Part shown: in pieces, positions 25,501 to 40,500 of the stretch | How positions within the stretch are numbered: position 1 is the stretch's first letter | Layout of the letters: each line of letters opens with the position of its first letter | Source: Rhea pennata | Taxonomy: Eukaryota; Chordata; Aves; Rheiformes; Rheidae | Direction: 5' to 3' | Assembly: GCF_028389875.1 (NCBI RefSeq) | Contig: NC_084674.1 | Span: 13,921,501 to 13,985,500, forward strand | Length of the DNA: 64,000 nucleotides | Notes under the pieces: model-generated | The model's database searches: none | What the model was told of the DNA's origin: nothing | What the model saw: the letters and a program-made list of their open reading frames with translations, nothing else | Translations under genes and position numbers: made by a program

Positions 25501-28500
25501 AAGGATGGAAAACTCCCTCTGTCAGCCAGGCTGGCAAGCAGTTAATGGTGTCACCACAGAGAGCAACTCACAGAGAACAACAGATGGCCAAAAGGCCTCT
25601 GTGTCCACAAAAGGGACTACGCCATTGCCAGAGCTGCTAAGCCACAGCCAGCCGAGCCTGGAGGACGCACCGCAGCCTCCCAAAACGTAGTATAGTGCAT
25701 AGCCAGGTATCTGCCTGGAAAGCATCGATGGGAGGATACTCCAGATGATACAAAACTCCAAGTCCCCTGGGACAGATGCCACAGAGGCATCTACCTCTCC
25801 AGGTAGTTCTGTCCACAGCAACATCAGTGGTTACACCACTGCTTGCAAGGCAAGCTGCTGGCCACAGAGGAGTGAGAAATCACAAAAACCCCTCAAAATG
25901 ATTGCCATTTCCACGATCAGACACAAGCCTAGCTCCTTACCACATACTCATCCTCATAACCCTCGTCGTCCGTCTCTCCCGTGTTTGGATCACAGTCCTT
26001 GACAGTGAATTTCATCACACAGCTGAATGTGCAGGCCACTGGAAGGAGGGGGAGGCAAAATAAGCTCACATTACTACCAGGCCTGCATTTTTCTGTGGCA
26101 GAACAGGCGCTGGGAAACTTGAGGCAGCTGGGTGCTCCCCCTCACTGTCAGCAACACCAGCTTAGTATGTGACCTTGAGGTCTCGAGGGCTCTCTCACAA
26201 CTTCTCTCTCTCAAGCACAAGAAATCTATTTACAATAGTAAGGCTAGTAAACAACAATAAAGACAGGTTGATGAAGGCTATAGAACATCATGATCCTCAG
26301 ATCAAATGCTATTATGGACAAATCTCAAGTTGTGTTGATAATATTAATTAAACATGTTCCCCACCAGCACCTTATGAAGGAGGCAAGACATCTACCTAGG
26401 GATCAGTTCATGTATCTCTGAAGTTAAACAACCTCAGCTGCAAAACAGCAGCTGATTAATACCACACATCTGGGAGAAGAAGTGACAGCTCATGTCTGAG
26501 AAGATGGACACTGGAGGGTGAACAGCAGCACATGCACAGATAAGCAGGCCCAGAACAAAAACCAGGGAGACCAAAACATGGTGAGGGTCAGGTTCACATC
26601 TGGGAAATAACAAATGAGTGATTTTAAGTTTAGAAAGGTTCCCCTGATAGTCTGCCCATTTATGTGAAATATTCCTTTGCTACCCATAGTATCTGGGCAC
26701 TCACAATACTCCACTGCCAGGCAGAAAAGTATTAGCCTCCTCACGTGCTAACACAAAGAACAGGTAAGCCAAAGGTCTTGCCAGGGTGTATGGGAAAACT
26801 CAGCAGAGCTGAGTGCTGATCTGCCGGGTCCCACAGCCTGACTCAGCAATGCTGCAGGACAAGGGAACCAGGGGAGAAGGAGAGAGGCCTGACAGCCCTC
26901 AAACAGCAAAGAGAAGTCACACTCAGCATCACTGGGGCTGCAACCCACACACAGGCTAAATATCTGGCTAGGAAATAAGGTAGAGCGTGTGGGGATGTGA
27001 GCTATACTGTATGCTTGACTTGAGAGATGACAAGGAAACATAATGGACAAACTGTTTACCTGCTGTTGGATCCTCTTCAGACAGTGCTACCAGCGTGTAA
27101 CAGGTACCTGGCTGGTTGTACACCAGGCTTTTGGCAGGTACATAGCCAATGACCTCATACCCCTCTGTCGGCTCCATCTGTACTGTGACATTCTCCAGGA
27201 TTTGATCATTCAGGGTGTTTGTGCAGTCAAACTATAGAGGGAAGGGGAGAACAGCAAAAGCCTGAAGCTGCTAGCAATGGATCTAACAGCAGACACTTTA
27301 GGCAGAGCAGGAGCTTTACATCAACTTGTGAACTCTCAGCTCTTTGTGTTTCAACAGTGGATTTTGCTATCAGCTGGCTAGTTGTTGGGCTCATGTTTCA
27401 GTTTAGTCACAAAGCAATTGGCATTTGCATGCTTTAGGTGAGAAGGTAAAAACTTTCAGGGAACTACAGTGCTCCTGCAAACATTTTGTGGGAGATGACA
27501 CTTAAAATAAATGAGCACACAACTACCCAATGCCTGATCTTTGCAACCCAGGCAGAAGCACAAATTCAGCAGAGGTAAGGTTGTATCAACTTCTGTCTGT
27601 TCCACTTTGCTAATAAATTTGGAACCTCTTCCTCAAAGTGCTCTTTGTCCTTCTTGCAGGAGGATAATCCCAGGTTAACTCTCTGCTGTAAGGAAAAGTT
27701 ACTGCTGTGTTGCCCACCTCTTCTCACTTGAGGCTGCAGGGATGTAGTGCCCCATAGGGCACCACCCATAGGAAGGTGGTCCCCTGAATGGCTCAAATCA
27801 GGCACAGTTTGAGCAAGTTTCAGCAAGCTTGTTGGTTTCAGCAAGTCAAAACTTGCTCTTTAGGCTTTCACCCTGCTACAGTGACAAGCCACTTAACCTT
27901 ATACATTTGCCTCTGGTGGATGGACAAGGGAGATAAAGACCAGCTCCTATAAGGACCATGTGAGCAATTTTGAGCTTCTGAGGAAGGAGCTGGCTAAGGA
28001 CAGGACACTACAGCTCACAGTCTAGTGTAGGACTCACTGTGTCCTGAACTCCCTGAGGCCCGAAGAGACTAGGTACATCTATCCTAGCTTTTCACATGTA
28101 GCAGGAATGTGATGCATCCAAGGCCAAGACACAAAGAAACAAGTACCTATACTATATCAGCTAAACTAAAACATAGGGGATGAAGAGCTCTCCCCATGAC
28201 CTGCTTTTCTTGGATAACCTTTTCACCCATTCAGGCTAGAAGCATACGCTTGAGGACCCTGATGAGGGAACACGGCTCCCCTTTCCAACTACTCAATGTG
28301 AACAGCCCCATCTAGTGCTTGTCTGACTCTTATTTTGCTTGTGTGCATTGTACAGCCACAAATACACAATCCCTAAGGAATTCTCACTGGGGCTTTGCTG
28401 CCCTGTATGAGAAACTAAGGACTCCTTGCAGCAACATGCTTTAAGCACAGACACCACTGAGCTAATTCTTCCCCATGAAAGCTTCTTAACTAGCCAGGAG

Positions 28501-31500
28501 CTTAATTTTCAACTCTCTTTCAGCACTGAATGCCTATAGCTACGCACCTGGAACACCATGTGGCTGACAAACGTGTGTTTGGTGCAGCGAACCACGTACT
28601 CTGTCTCCAGCTCTGTCAGGGCAACAGACTCCGGGGAGGACTTGAAGAGTGGGCCCAGCCCCCGAAACTCTGGGATTGTCCCCAGTTGCTCTGCAATAGA
28701 GATCACAGAAACCATTGCCTTCCCTAGCCCACAGGAACGTGGCAGCAGAGACTCAAAAGCCTCAGCTAAGCTGCCAGAAACTGCTTTGGAAAGAACTGTC
28801 CATCAAACATCCATAAGTGTTCAGCAGAGGCTTTTAAAATGAAAGACAGAGTCACCATTTGCCCACACCTATTGCAAGATAGAACAGGACTTGAAGCATC
28901 CCCATTTCAAGATGGAATGGCTGACTGAGTTGGGAGTCCCTGGGGGTAGATGGAAACAGAACATTCAAATAGAAGGTGGCTCTGTCTCTCACTTCATTGT
29001 CATCATCCATTACGCTAGAAGGGTTAGGCAGGCTCATTAAGAATTGACCATGTTATTATTCCCCACAGACATAGGAGAGGCCTTGCCTCAGCTTACCTTG
29101 GAATATTTCTTGCCGTGTTGCTGCCACCTTCTCTGGCTGTTTGACTACAGCAACAGGGGTATTTTCTGCAAGGGAAAAAAAAATCAAAAGGTTTGAAGGT
29201 GAGGAAAAGACTAAATCAGAAAAAAGATCAATATCCAGAGAGGGATTTGACTAAGGATAGAAAGGGAGTTCATTTCTTATCTTGCTATGGACTAGGCACC
29301 CTTATTTAACACCCTAAATACATTTGCAACTGCAATAGCTTCAACGAGGATTACCAACCAATATTATTATTATTAGCAGCTGGACTAAACTGAAACCCCT
29401 ACATGGCAGCAACAAGATTTGCCAGCCTTAGACTTCACATAAGATATAGTCCCATAAAATATATATACAGTCTCATAAAAAGAAAGAATAGAGCTCAGCA
29501 ATTCTCAGCAGGTCCAATGTAGCAGTTCAAGGGTTGGAGCTGCTAGGAGGTCATTAGCAGTTTTGACTGGCATTTGGAAGACCATTCCTCACCTGCTCTT
29601 TGCTCAGTGATAGGAGCTGTTGCCAAAGGAACAGATTTCAGATCAAAGGGTTTCTCGGAGGGCTCCAGGGTATACTGATGCAGAGCCCTCTCCAGGCCAG
29701 GGATGGACACTGTCAAACCTTGGGACAGACAGGACAGATGACTGAAACCATAGACAACACCAACACTCTTCAGCTCTTAAATCACAAAAAAGACAAGTCT
29801 GTCGGGAAGACTTCCTGCATTACCATTCAGGATGTAGCCGGCATTGAGGGCTTTCTGCTTCTGCTCCAGAACATTCAAATAGAAGGTGGCTCTGTCTCTC
29901 ACTTCATTGTCATCATCCATTACGCATCTGAGAGGAAAGTAAAAATTGTCTCAATGCCAGGTAGCAGAATCCACATGAATGAATGAAGGTGATTCCAACC
30001 AGCAATCCACTTTTACATTACAGGAGTAATCATCCCCCACACTTGGCTTCTCACATCCACTTTGTGGCACTGAATGCAGTGGTAATCCCATCACAGACTG
30101 CAAGTATCCACTCTACCCTCTCAAAACTCACAGCTAGAAGAGATTAGAGACACATGGGGATGTTGCCAAGCTCTCTAAAATGAGTAGAGGTGTTCACCCA
30201 GGATGCTCAGAAATTCTGAGGCTGGTACTTGACAAAAAAGGCTGAGCGCCAACAGTACAACTCACCTTTTCAGCAATACCAAGATACTGGGTAACATCTC
30301 CTCATTTTGGGCTCCAAACTTAGCCAGGGCACTTACAGCACCTGTAGCATAAACCATTAAAACAGGATTAGGAAGCAAAGAAAGCACATGAAACTTCCAC
30401 TCTTTCCTGGCCTTGTTCAAATGTCACATCAGACACGATGGCACTAGTATAAAGCACTACTGTGACCAGAGAGAGGCAGATGTATTACAGCCTGCAAACC
30501 TTCGCTGTCCAGTTTGAGAGAGTCACGGCATCTCCCTCCCCATTTTTCAGCTGCAAACTACTCTTCCACTGAAATTACTGTCTTTGCCATGGAAAGAGAT
30601 CTGCTCAGGACCAGGCAAACCACAGTCCTCAAAGGCAGAGGTAATCATGCACTATCTTTCCTTGAAGATCTGCCATAGGGCAGACAGTTTTCCAGGTCTG
30701 TCTCTTACCTGCTCGGACTTCTTCGTGCTCCAAGACAACCCTGTTGTAGATGAAGCGAATGTATTTGGAGGGATTATTGGTCTTGGGCCCTTCCTGCCCC
30801 AGCAGGTGAAGGATACGAGTAGCCAGCACAGTAAACTCGCAGTCCTCGATGAACTCACAGAGGTGAGACAGGCCAGTCTCTTTACTCTCCGAGTTTTCCT
30901 CGATGATGCTGATGATACAGTCCACTATGGCTCGTTTGTACTCAAAGCCACCCTAGGGAGCATAGGGAGCTGCTGAGCTGGAAAACTCAGAGCAGGTTAG
31001 GGGCTCTGAATTAGCCAGACAGGAAAAGATTTCCTTTGAAAAGGTCACTTGCACCCAGTGCTTTTGATCTGTGTCTGAAAGGAGCAGGTCAGTAATACTG
31101 CCCCCTCTTCTGACCCTCTCTGCTCCTGTTAATATTGAAGCTCACTTGCCAGATCCCTCCAGAATGGCTGTAGCCCAGAGGAGAAGAAAACAATGAGTGC
31201 TACAGAGGCTAACCAAATCCATCAGCCTTAAGGGTTTATATCTCTTCCTGCACCCTGTGCTGCTAGAATTAATTCATAAAAATAGCCATATGGGAGGAGA
31301 AAGAAAAAAAACAACCCTCTCCCCTTTACTACGAGACAACTGAGGATGAATCACAAGAGAAATATGGTAAGGATCATATCTGCCACAGTAGGACCCAGAA
31401 AACAGCCCTATTAGTGTGGGAAGACAGATGATCAATACCTCCCCAGGCACTCCCCAAGAGACGTACCGCCCCTCCCCTGTAACCTGACAGGCCGTTAATA

Positions 31501-34500
31501 CTCCTTTATCTTCAGACATTATTTACTGCTGTCCTCGCTGCACATCAGGGGATTAAACTGCACACTATCCTCTGCCAGTTATGTGCATTTGGGAGATCTT
31601 TCTTGAGCTACTTTGGATTAAAAAAAGCTGTAAAATGGAATGGTTTGAACTGCAAAACCACATTCAAAACGATATCATCCACCCACAGAAAATCTGGGAA
31701 AGTGGAACATTTTTCAGGAGATTGAAATGAGAGGCCTTGGTTTATTCCCGAACAAGAGGCTGTAATTGGCAGAAAGTGATGTCAGAGTAAAGCAGTGGTG
31801 CCAGCTGTGTTGCAGGCATATCAGCTCTTTCAGAAATGGCCTTAGAAAACCTCTGAACAACTGTCCTTCTGCAATTCAATGTCTGACTGAATACAAAGAA
31901 TAGTTACAGGTACTCACGATCCCTTTACTGCCACAGCACAGAGTACAAGGAACTCAAGGAACAAGGAACACAAAGTAGCTGCCCTGCAGGCTTACCTCTT
32001 CCCGAAGCATAGTGAAGAGAAAGTTCATGAGGACTGAGTGCTTGCGAGGGTATTTCTGACACAGTGCGTTGATAGCCTGCACCACCACAACCTGGAGGAA
32101 AAGGGGACAAATAATTAACAGGACTCTGCTTCATTAGGCATGAGGAAATTGGTTGAATTGTGCCAATTCAACTAGCCTGGAAACTATCACTTTCCTTTCA
32201 CGTATCCAACAACTGTAGTTCTAGTAAGTGAGTCCTAGGAATTAGAAGAGATTCATCTCTATGCACTCGTTAGTCCCCGGCAAGCGCTTCTGCCCTGAGC
32301 AGGGGGTTGGGGGAATGACTCTCAGAGGACTCCTCTTCAGACAAGAGCTTGTGACTTAGGAATCGTGAGCTGTACAGCTGAGGCACAGCTTAGGCTGACA
32401 GCCTCAACTTCTTCCCTTCCCTGCAGATACTCTGCAGCCTAGGCACTAGAAGGAGCTCTGTGCAAGCTTCAGAGTGCACATGCACGTACGTGTGTACACG
32501 CACGCACGCACAGAAAGGCTTCTCCAGGAACCTACATCCCCCACTTTCTTACTTTGAACTCATCTGAAATTTCTGACATGAAGGAGGAGATCTGCTTCAT
32601 GAGCCGGTCAATGCTGCTCTCACTGCCGGTTTTCAGCAGCGTGGTGATGGCCAGGGTTGCTATGCTGCGGTTGGAGTCTGTCACAAGGTTCTCCAGGTCT
32701 AGATTACAGGCAGTCACAGCAGATGGGTGCTTCATGGCCACCTAGAGAGGAGGAGGAGCGGAATTCACTGAATATATGGAAAAGGCTCATCTGGCAAAAA
32801 GCACTAAGCCTCTGCAAGCTCTCAAGCCTTACTATTGAAATAAATGCTACAGACTGTAAGCAGGGGTCATCTTAGACAAACAACTCATTAAAAGTTAAAG
32901 TAACAGCTCTTTCCTCCCACAGAAGTGTATCAACTAACTGTGAGAAGAGAAGCAGTGGTAACAAATGATCATTTTTTCCCCTTTTTCATTCTCCTCTATA
33001 TATTTTAAAGTTCAGATTCTGCAAAGAAAGCTATGAACTCCCAAGAAAAATTCAGCTCGTTCAGCTCTGTTGAACAGCTCTGTGGGTGGGAGAACAGCAG
33101 TTACCACAAAGACACTGCCATTCTTCCTTTTTCTGTTTAGAGTTGACAAAGGCAAGGAAAAAGCTCAAAGACTGTCATGGAGCAAGCCAAGAAGCAACAT
33201 CAAGGTTGATCCCTGTTTTACAAGGAGCTGCTTCACCACGGGACACTCAGAAGGGAAAACAATAATATATAAGACTAACAACACACTCTTAGACCTGGGA
33301 ACATTATTGTTTTTTCCTTCTCTGAACTATTCCTAGAGAGCTTTTTTTTTCCACTCAGAAAGCAATGAAACGTAAGGCTTTAGCCCAGGGCAGGGTGGAG
33401 GTTATTCACAGTAAATCACCACACAATCTAGCTCCATTGAAGCCTGCACATCCCCAAGCATGAGAAACTATTACAGTCCCCAAGAGACGATTCCTACCTT
33501 GTTGAGGGTACGGACAGCTGCGTATCTAAGCGCCGCTTTTGGGGAGCTGCAGAAAAGCTGCAAAACTGTGAGGGGGAAAACCAAAGGTAGACTTCAGAGA
33601 TCTATTACTAAAGAGTGTTCCACATCTAAAACAAGAGATTTAATAGAGACAGCTGCAAGAAGAACATGATTAGAAACATGTTTAGCTTCCTCCCTCTCTG
33701 TTGCTCCCCTTCATCACGCATCCCTGTGGACAACTAGCTTATACCCATCTCCCCCCTTTTTCCACACTGCTGCTATTCTTTGCTTCTCTTGGAAGCCAAT
33801 TTCATCACCTTGTCATGTTTTCTATTAAGTCTATTTAAAATGCTATTTTCCATTCATGCCTGCACCTTGTTTCTTTCCCAGGGCTGCCCCCCAACACACA
33901 CACAGAGACCCAACACCTTGGCTTTTTGTACAGTTATCTTTAAATTTAAAGCAGGGAGATTTATTAGTTAGCAGCTCTCTCACAGAAACAAAACCCTCCA
34001 GTAACCCACACCTGAGCACAGGAGACAAATACCTTTACAGGAGCAAAGCTATTCATACACACCGTAAGCTCTCAGCAGCAGCATAAAGGAACAGCGGGTA
34101 CGGCAGCATTACAAGCCTGAAACTATGCAAGGTCCTTGCTTCTCAGGGTAATCAGCAGATGTCACCACCACAGGCCCACAATTCCCTCGCCACTGCCGTG
34201 AGTGCCACATTTACCCGATACAGCTGGTGCCAGCTCTTTGGCAGTGCAGTTGGGCAGGTTAATGATGGCAGAAGCAGCTTCGTAGACCACCATCTCATGC
34301 TTGTTTCTTAGGCAGCTCTCAATGAAATCGAACAGGGGGCTATCACGGCTGAGAGAGAAAAATCACAAGAATGAATGACAGCAAAGGTGCTAACAGAAAC
34401 AATGGGTCAGGCAGCAAAACTGTACAGGTCTCAGAGCCTGTGGAATGGTAAAAGCAGCCACAAATCCACTGTCTCCTAGTTTTGCAGTGGACTGCAAACT

Positions 34501-37500
34501 CAGGACAGAACTCAGACTGCCCTCTAAGTAAAGGGCTCACCATACACAGCGCAAGTCCTATCTGCCAGGGAGCCACAGTATATACATGTAAACCAAGTAG
34601 TCACAAAAGACATGGAAAATGAAGCACATTACCTGAATGCAGAACAGCTAAAAAACAGGCAAGAGAAGCTGGGAAGTAGTTTGATGTACACAGACAAGAC
34701 CTCATAAACTATCCCAAAACAACACAAGAATGTCTCCAATCTGCAGCGCTGCCTTTTAGCAACAATAAAAGGTAGAAGCTGCATGCTGCTCTTCAAAGAG
34801 AGAAACTATTACCCGCAATGAGATGACAAGTGAGCCTGCCAGAAGAGACGGAAGCAGGACTTAAAGAAATTATTCCAGCAGGTCAAAGAAGCTCTCTTAC
34901 CTGCCAGCTTCCTCCTCCAGCAGCTTGCTGGCTACTCGAATCATCATGCAGTAGGCAAATGGTGACTTGAGGCCATGACGCATAAACTTGCTGAGCATCT
35001 TGTTGACTGCCAGGCGGTCGTTCTTACGCACATGGTAGAGCAAGCCCAGAGCATGATACTGTACAGGAAAACAAACTGTCCCAAATCCACAGTGTGCTCT
35101 TTATACCATAACCCTCCTGCAGCCTGGAGATACCCGGCCGAGTACTAGCAGATTGTTCCATCCCCAGCTCCCCAGCTGTTGATTACTACGCTCATGGCTG
35201 CTCCAGGTTTCTTACCTGCACCATGATATTGTCACTGGAAGCTGCTTCCTGAGCCTCGTTCACCCAGCGTTTCACCACATCATAACTGGTCTTCAGCAGG
35301 TGCTGGGGGGAAACAAAAACCACAGGCAACCCATGACAGAAGGACAGAAGAAAATTTTGGAATCACAGATCATATCAAGAGGAAACAAGCCTTCCCCATG
35401 AGGGCACTGGAGGCAGGCACTTATAGAAGAGCACATGCAGACAGCACAAAGGAAAGACCAAGGGCAGGATCAGGAGGCAGAGACTGGGCCATGACAGCTT
35501 TGGCCTCAAGAGGTCGAACATCTTCCACAAAGTCAGCCCCACTCCCTCCGTTCACAAAGAACGGACTACCAGCTATGCAACCCCAACCTGCAGAAACGCT
35601 CCTAGTTTGCTTATCAGTATTAGCCTGCAGTGGATAAAGGACGCTGCTTGATAAGAAGTACTGCAGTACTGTCTGCACTGGCTGGACCTGGACTGTGCTG
35701 GGTATCACACAGATGCACAGAAAAGCTGCAGTACTTGCCTGGAGAGCTTATGATCACCTTCTAATGAGGAAGCAACACAAGAATGCTCTTCAGGCTCCTT
35801 ACATAGCCCATGTTAATGGGAGGAAGAATGTACTTACATACAAGGAGTGGACCAGCAGTGTTTGTGCCACAGTACCTACACAAATACCACATGTACCACA
35901 GTTTTGCTTAGTCAGAGGGAACCTCTTCAGCCAGGCTACTTCCACAGAAATGTCACTTGAATCTGGATTCTAATCCACATCCCATTTTAAATCTTGAAAC
36001 GCCTAAATCTACAGTTTGGCATAAAGTGCAATGCTTGAGAAAAATGAGCACCACAGAGACATTTCCATCCAAACACTCATCACTAACTCTCTCAGGCACA
36101 TTCAGTCACAATTCCACTTAATTAACTGCAGAGAACTGAAGGCCCTTGTGACCACTGCATCACTTTACGTACGTGCAGTATTGGCGGTCCCAGCTTCCTT
36201 CATCTCTATTAGCACATTCTAGTCCTGATGGTAGCAGCCTTGCTTGCTGCTTCATGCAGTGCCTGCCCTCAGCACTTCTCATCCTGCATCACTGTATCAG
36301 CTCCCTACTGTAACACCCTGGGCTACAAAGAGGCAGTGCCAGCTGTGATAATTTCAATCAGTGAACAGAGAAAAAAAACTGAAATGCAACCTACCGCGTG
36401 GTACGGGCACAGACCTGCACAGAAGAAACGCTGCTGTGTCACCACCATCTGGGCTTTACTCACAGGACACCTCTGCACAGAGATCTCCAAGCATTCCACA
36501 AACATGGGGAAAGGCTGGACTATTTTGCACACGGAGTATTGGAAGACTTAGGAGTTAAATGACTGATGTCAAATTGTGTCTCAACTACATTGCACTGTAA
36601 AAAAATCTATTGTTCTCTCTCCTTTCTTTTTCTCTTATACGTGTCCTCTGCTAAAGGACAGATCCAATTTCAGTCTCTCAAGATGTCCAGACCCACCAAA
36701 GACAGCTGTTTCCCAGCTTGACTGACCCTCAGTCACATCCTGCAGGGAGTACATACCAATGAGGACACCAGAGCAGAGCTGGATACACTTGGCACTTTGT
36801 CAACGATCGCCTGCTTCATGTAGCGCTCAATGGCCTGCAGCATGGTACTCTGTAGGGAGATGGAAATAACAACTGACACAGGGAAGTTGGGAGTGTGAAA
36901 GGGCAAAAGGCAGGATGGGAGATTAGGTAGGGAGGGGTGAAGGGCCCAGGGTTGCCCCAAGACAAAAGCGGCACTTACATCCGTGATCTGACAGAGTGCT
37001 CTCACAGCAGGGCCTCGGTAATTGTCATCCTTCCCAGTCATGTCTTTGGTTAAGCTGGGTGAAAACAGGAACCTCTCAATAATGCGCTCCTGGGCCAACA
37101 GCTCTCAGGTGCACGTGTAGCACATACAGAGCGCCAGGCAGCCAGGATCACAGCTGAATATCAAGCAGGCAAGCGCAGGTCTCAGGCAAGTTCCACCAGG
37201 GTGGGAAGGCAGGAGAGAAGGGTCACTACTTGAGCTTCACACCCATCAGCAGGCTGTAGGAAACCCTGATCAGCCACAAGACTGGAATGTACGTAGCCAC
37301 TTGCAAATGAAGCACTTGGGTTCCTTGCCGAACACTAATTTCTGCTTTTTCCCTAGGGTCCTGGCAAGACTGTCTATAAGGGGACAAAGATAATCATATC
37401 ACACTCTGTGACTGGCTTCTGCCTGCTGCATGGGCCCATCCCTCAGCAGGCCCTATCCCCTCATGCTCCTATCTCCCAACAGAGCACCAGCCTTTCAGGA

Positions 37501-40500
37501 GGATTATCAACAATTCAGAAGACTCACAGAAGGAATTTTGTTCCACAGTGAAGTCATGCCCAGTGCTGCTACAGAAGCAGTAAATCCCCTCCTACCTGTT
37601 GAAAGCCTCGGTACACGTAAAACCTTCAAAAAGCCTCTAAACACTCAGAGAACAAAGTATGAGTTAAACATCCTTTTGCAAAGGGGAGTTCAGTGTCTGT
37701 ATTTTAATACTCTCTTTTAAAGGAGATTTTTTTTTCTTCCTCACCAACAGCATTTCCCATCGTCACACTACTCAGGAGGGATTACCATCATCTCCAAGAC
37801 GCTGGAGGAATGTTACTTGCAAATACAACAGTAAGAAAAGGGGAGTGACTGACCTGCTAGTTACAATGATGACATCTTCTGCAATAGAAGACATCTCTTT
37901 GATAGTCAGGTAACACATCCGGCGAAGAGTTGGCTGGCAAGGAAAGACAGGCATTAGTTGAGAGGATCCCAAACAGAAAGAAGCTTCAGTTTTCCCTGCG
38001 TCCGTGATTTTATTATAAAGATCAAGTATCTGATACTTTCACAAGAGCCGCCGTTCCTGAAAGTAAGAGATGTAAAAGAATCACATTCACTAAAAAAAAA
38101 CCCCTCCTCTTCTAAAAACCTCAACTTGTGAATTTTTAAGTCAGTTTCATGATTTTAATACCTTTTGACTTTGGGGAAAACTAAGGAGAGTAATAATACT
38201 GCTGGTTGAGCACTGATTTCTGACCTCCTCCAGGGAATGCTGTCATTGATAATCAACAAGAAACATGATCTTTTAAAGTTGGGCACAAAGTGTATCACAT
38301 TACAACCGATTATATACTCGATCAGCGCCTAGCACAATCTCAGAATTAAACAGCAATTCATAGGGAGGAGGAATCTGTCTTAAGGACAGAGAATGCTTCA
38401 GTTAAACTTCCAGCGAGGTCCGGAAAGGACTGCAAAGCTGATCTGCCTCTAAACTTGCATCCTTCTCTTCCCACTTGGATACAGGCAGGACAGAAAAGCT
38501 GATCATATGAGAAGACACATTTCAAGGCTGAATAAGACACTGCTGCTAACTTAATGTCCTGCCAGACAAATACATCAGAAAATAGGCAGACTTACATCAT
38601 TGGACTGAAACAGCTTGGTCATAGCAAAGAAGGATTCAGTAGCTTCCATTACACCAAGGTGCTCCCCCTAAAAGAAGGGAAAGAAGGAAGGAATCTCCGT
38701 TTACCAACAACAGTTTTTGTGCCTGCTGAAGGTGGGACGACAGGTGGCTGCAAGCAGTGTAGGTCTCCCCCCTGCCGGTGTCTTTCAGAGTAGCACCCCG
38801 ATATTGATCTGAAAGACTCCCCCAAAGCATGGCTGAAGTTGGTTTAATTGTTGATGCAGATGACAGGATGCTTTATTCAGGACTGTTGCAAGAAACACAA
38901 TGATCTTGTGTTTCTACACAAACCAGCTTCCTTAAGGATGAGCAAGAGGCTGGGTTTCTCAAGCTTATGCTGCATTTTCTACAGGTGCCATGGCTAGCCA
39001 GAGCCAGCTCGGCTGTCAGACACACACCCTACTAGATAGGTAAATGCCTTTACAAAGCTGGCCCTCAGCTCTCCAAAGCTGTGGGCACTAAGAGCTGGAT
39101 TCAGAACAACCTTTGTCACCCCAAAGCTGTAAGCTAACCATTTCCATGTGATAACACATCATAGGCATTGATCTCTTTATAATTATCTGCTCTTACTCTC
39201 TCCATTCTGCAGAACTTCTTAGACGTTTCATTTAACATTTCAAGAGAGCAAATGTTAACTTAGTCACACAGCAATTTTAGTTTTTACAACTATTTAGTCA
39301 TTACAACTATTCATAAGGTAAAATTTAATTACAGGAAAAGAATTTTAAAATCAAAATCACTCTCAGCTTGTTCTCTCTGCATTACCTGGTTTATCAGATA
39401 CAGAATCTTGGTGAGGATGTGAGCACATTTCCGTGGGTTTATAGGAGTCTCATTAAACACTCGTGCCTGGAAACAAAGCACAGACAAGGACACTGACACT
39501 CTTTAACAGACACTGCCTTGCCTAGCTTGGTCACTGATAGAAACAACAAATTTTGGGCTAGGTATGGCAAGATTCTTAATGAGTTCAGACCAGATTTTTC
39601 CTCAATTCCTGTTAAACATGCCCCCCTTTTAAACAGCTGGCTCTGTTGTCTCTTGCAGGGATTGCAAATTCAAGTGCAATCAAGGTTGAAAGGCCAAATC
39701 CTCATCACACTTTTACCCACGCAAGCCTGTATTGTGTACCAGCTAAAACACTACCCTTCCGCCAGATCTAAGCTAGCTCTAACAAGGCTAACAAGAGCCA
39801 ACACCATTCACAATATTGCGATCAAACAGATAACACATTAATAGCAGGTTCTAGGCATTGAGACATTTTGAATAAAAAGGCCTTTTTTTAAAAAGCAACA
39901 TCGGAGAGAGACTATTTGATAACTGCCAACACCTCGCTCACTAACTTTGTCATCTACAAGAAATTCAGTGTGTCCAAGGGCAATTTCCCATCCTTCTTGT
40001 GTTAACGTGACCCTTCTCAGATGATTTTATTCCTATTTACAGTATACAGTCTTTACATCACTACAGAAACCATTCCCATCTTTTCCCTTCCTCCTTCCAA
40101 CAAGAAAATATGAATTAATGGAATGCTACCCATTTTCTTTCAGCACTAGCAGGACTGTAACAACCCCCCACTTTCTTGCTAAAGTTCTCCAATGAACTAC
40201 TCACAAGAGGGAGCGACTCTACTCAGGAGAAGGGTACATAAGGAGAGCTTAGGATTTACCTCTTGCAGGACTGCACTCTTCTCCAAGTGCTGAAATGGGT
40301 TGGAACCACCACCTGCAAAATAAAGACAGCAAAGGTCTTCTCAGGATCGTGCTGCAGAAAAGCAAGCTTATGCCTATAGTTTAAGAACAGGCCGAGCATT
40401 TTGGGGTAACTTCTTCCATGAACATCAAGCAATTAGAGCTCCTTTTTTAAAAAACAATATTAACTGGATACCTGCATAGAAGCTAGGGAAGGCAGAGCAG

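Noticed and set aside
28852-29037. The exon 16 copy as a genuine coding exon of COPG1
   Set aside because: The 24-exon set gives exactly 874 residues without it, it has no donor, and its inclusion would break the frame.
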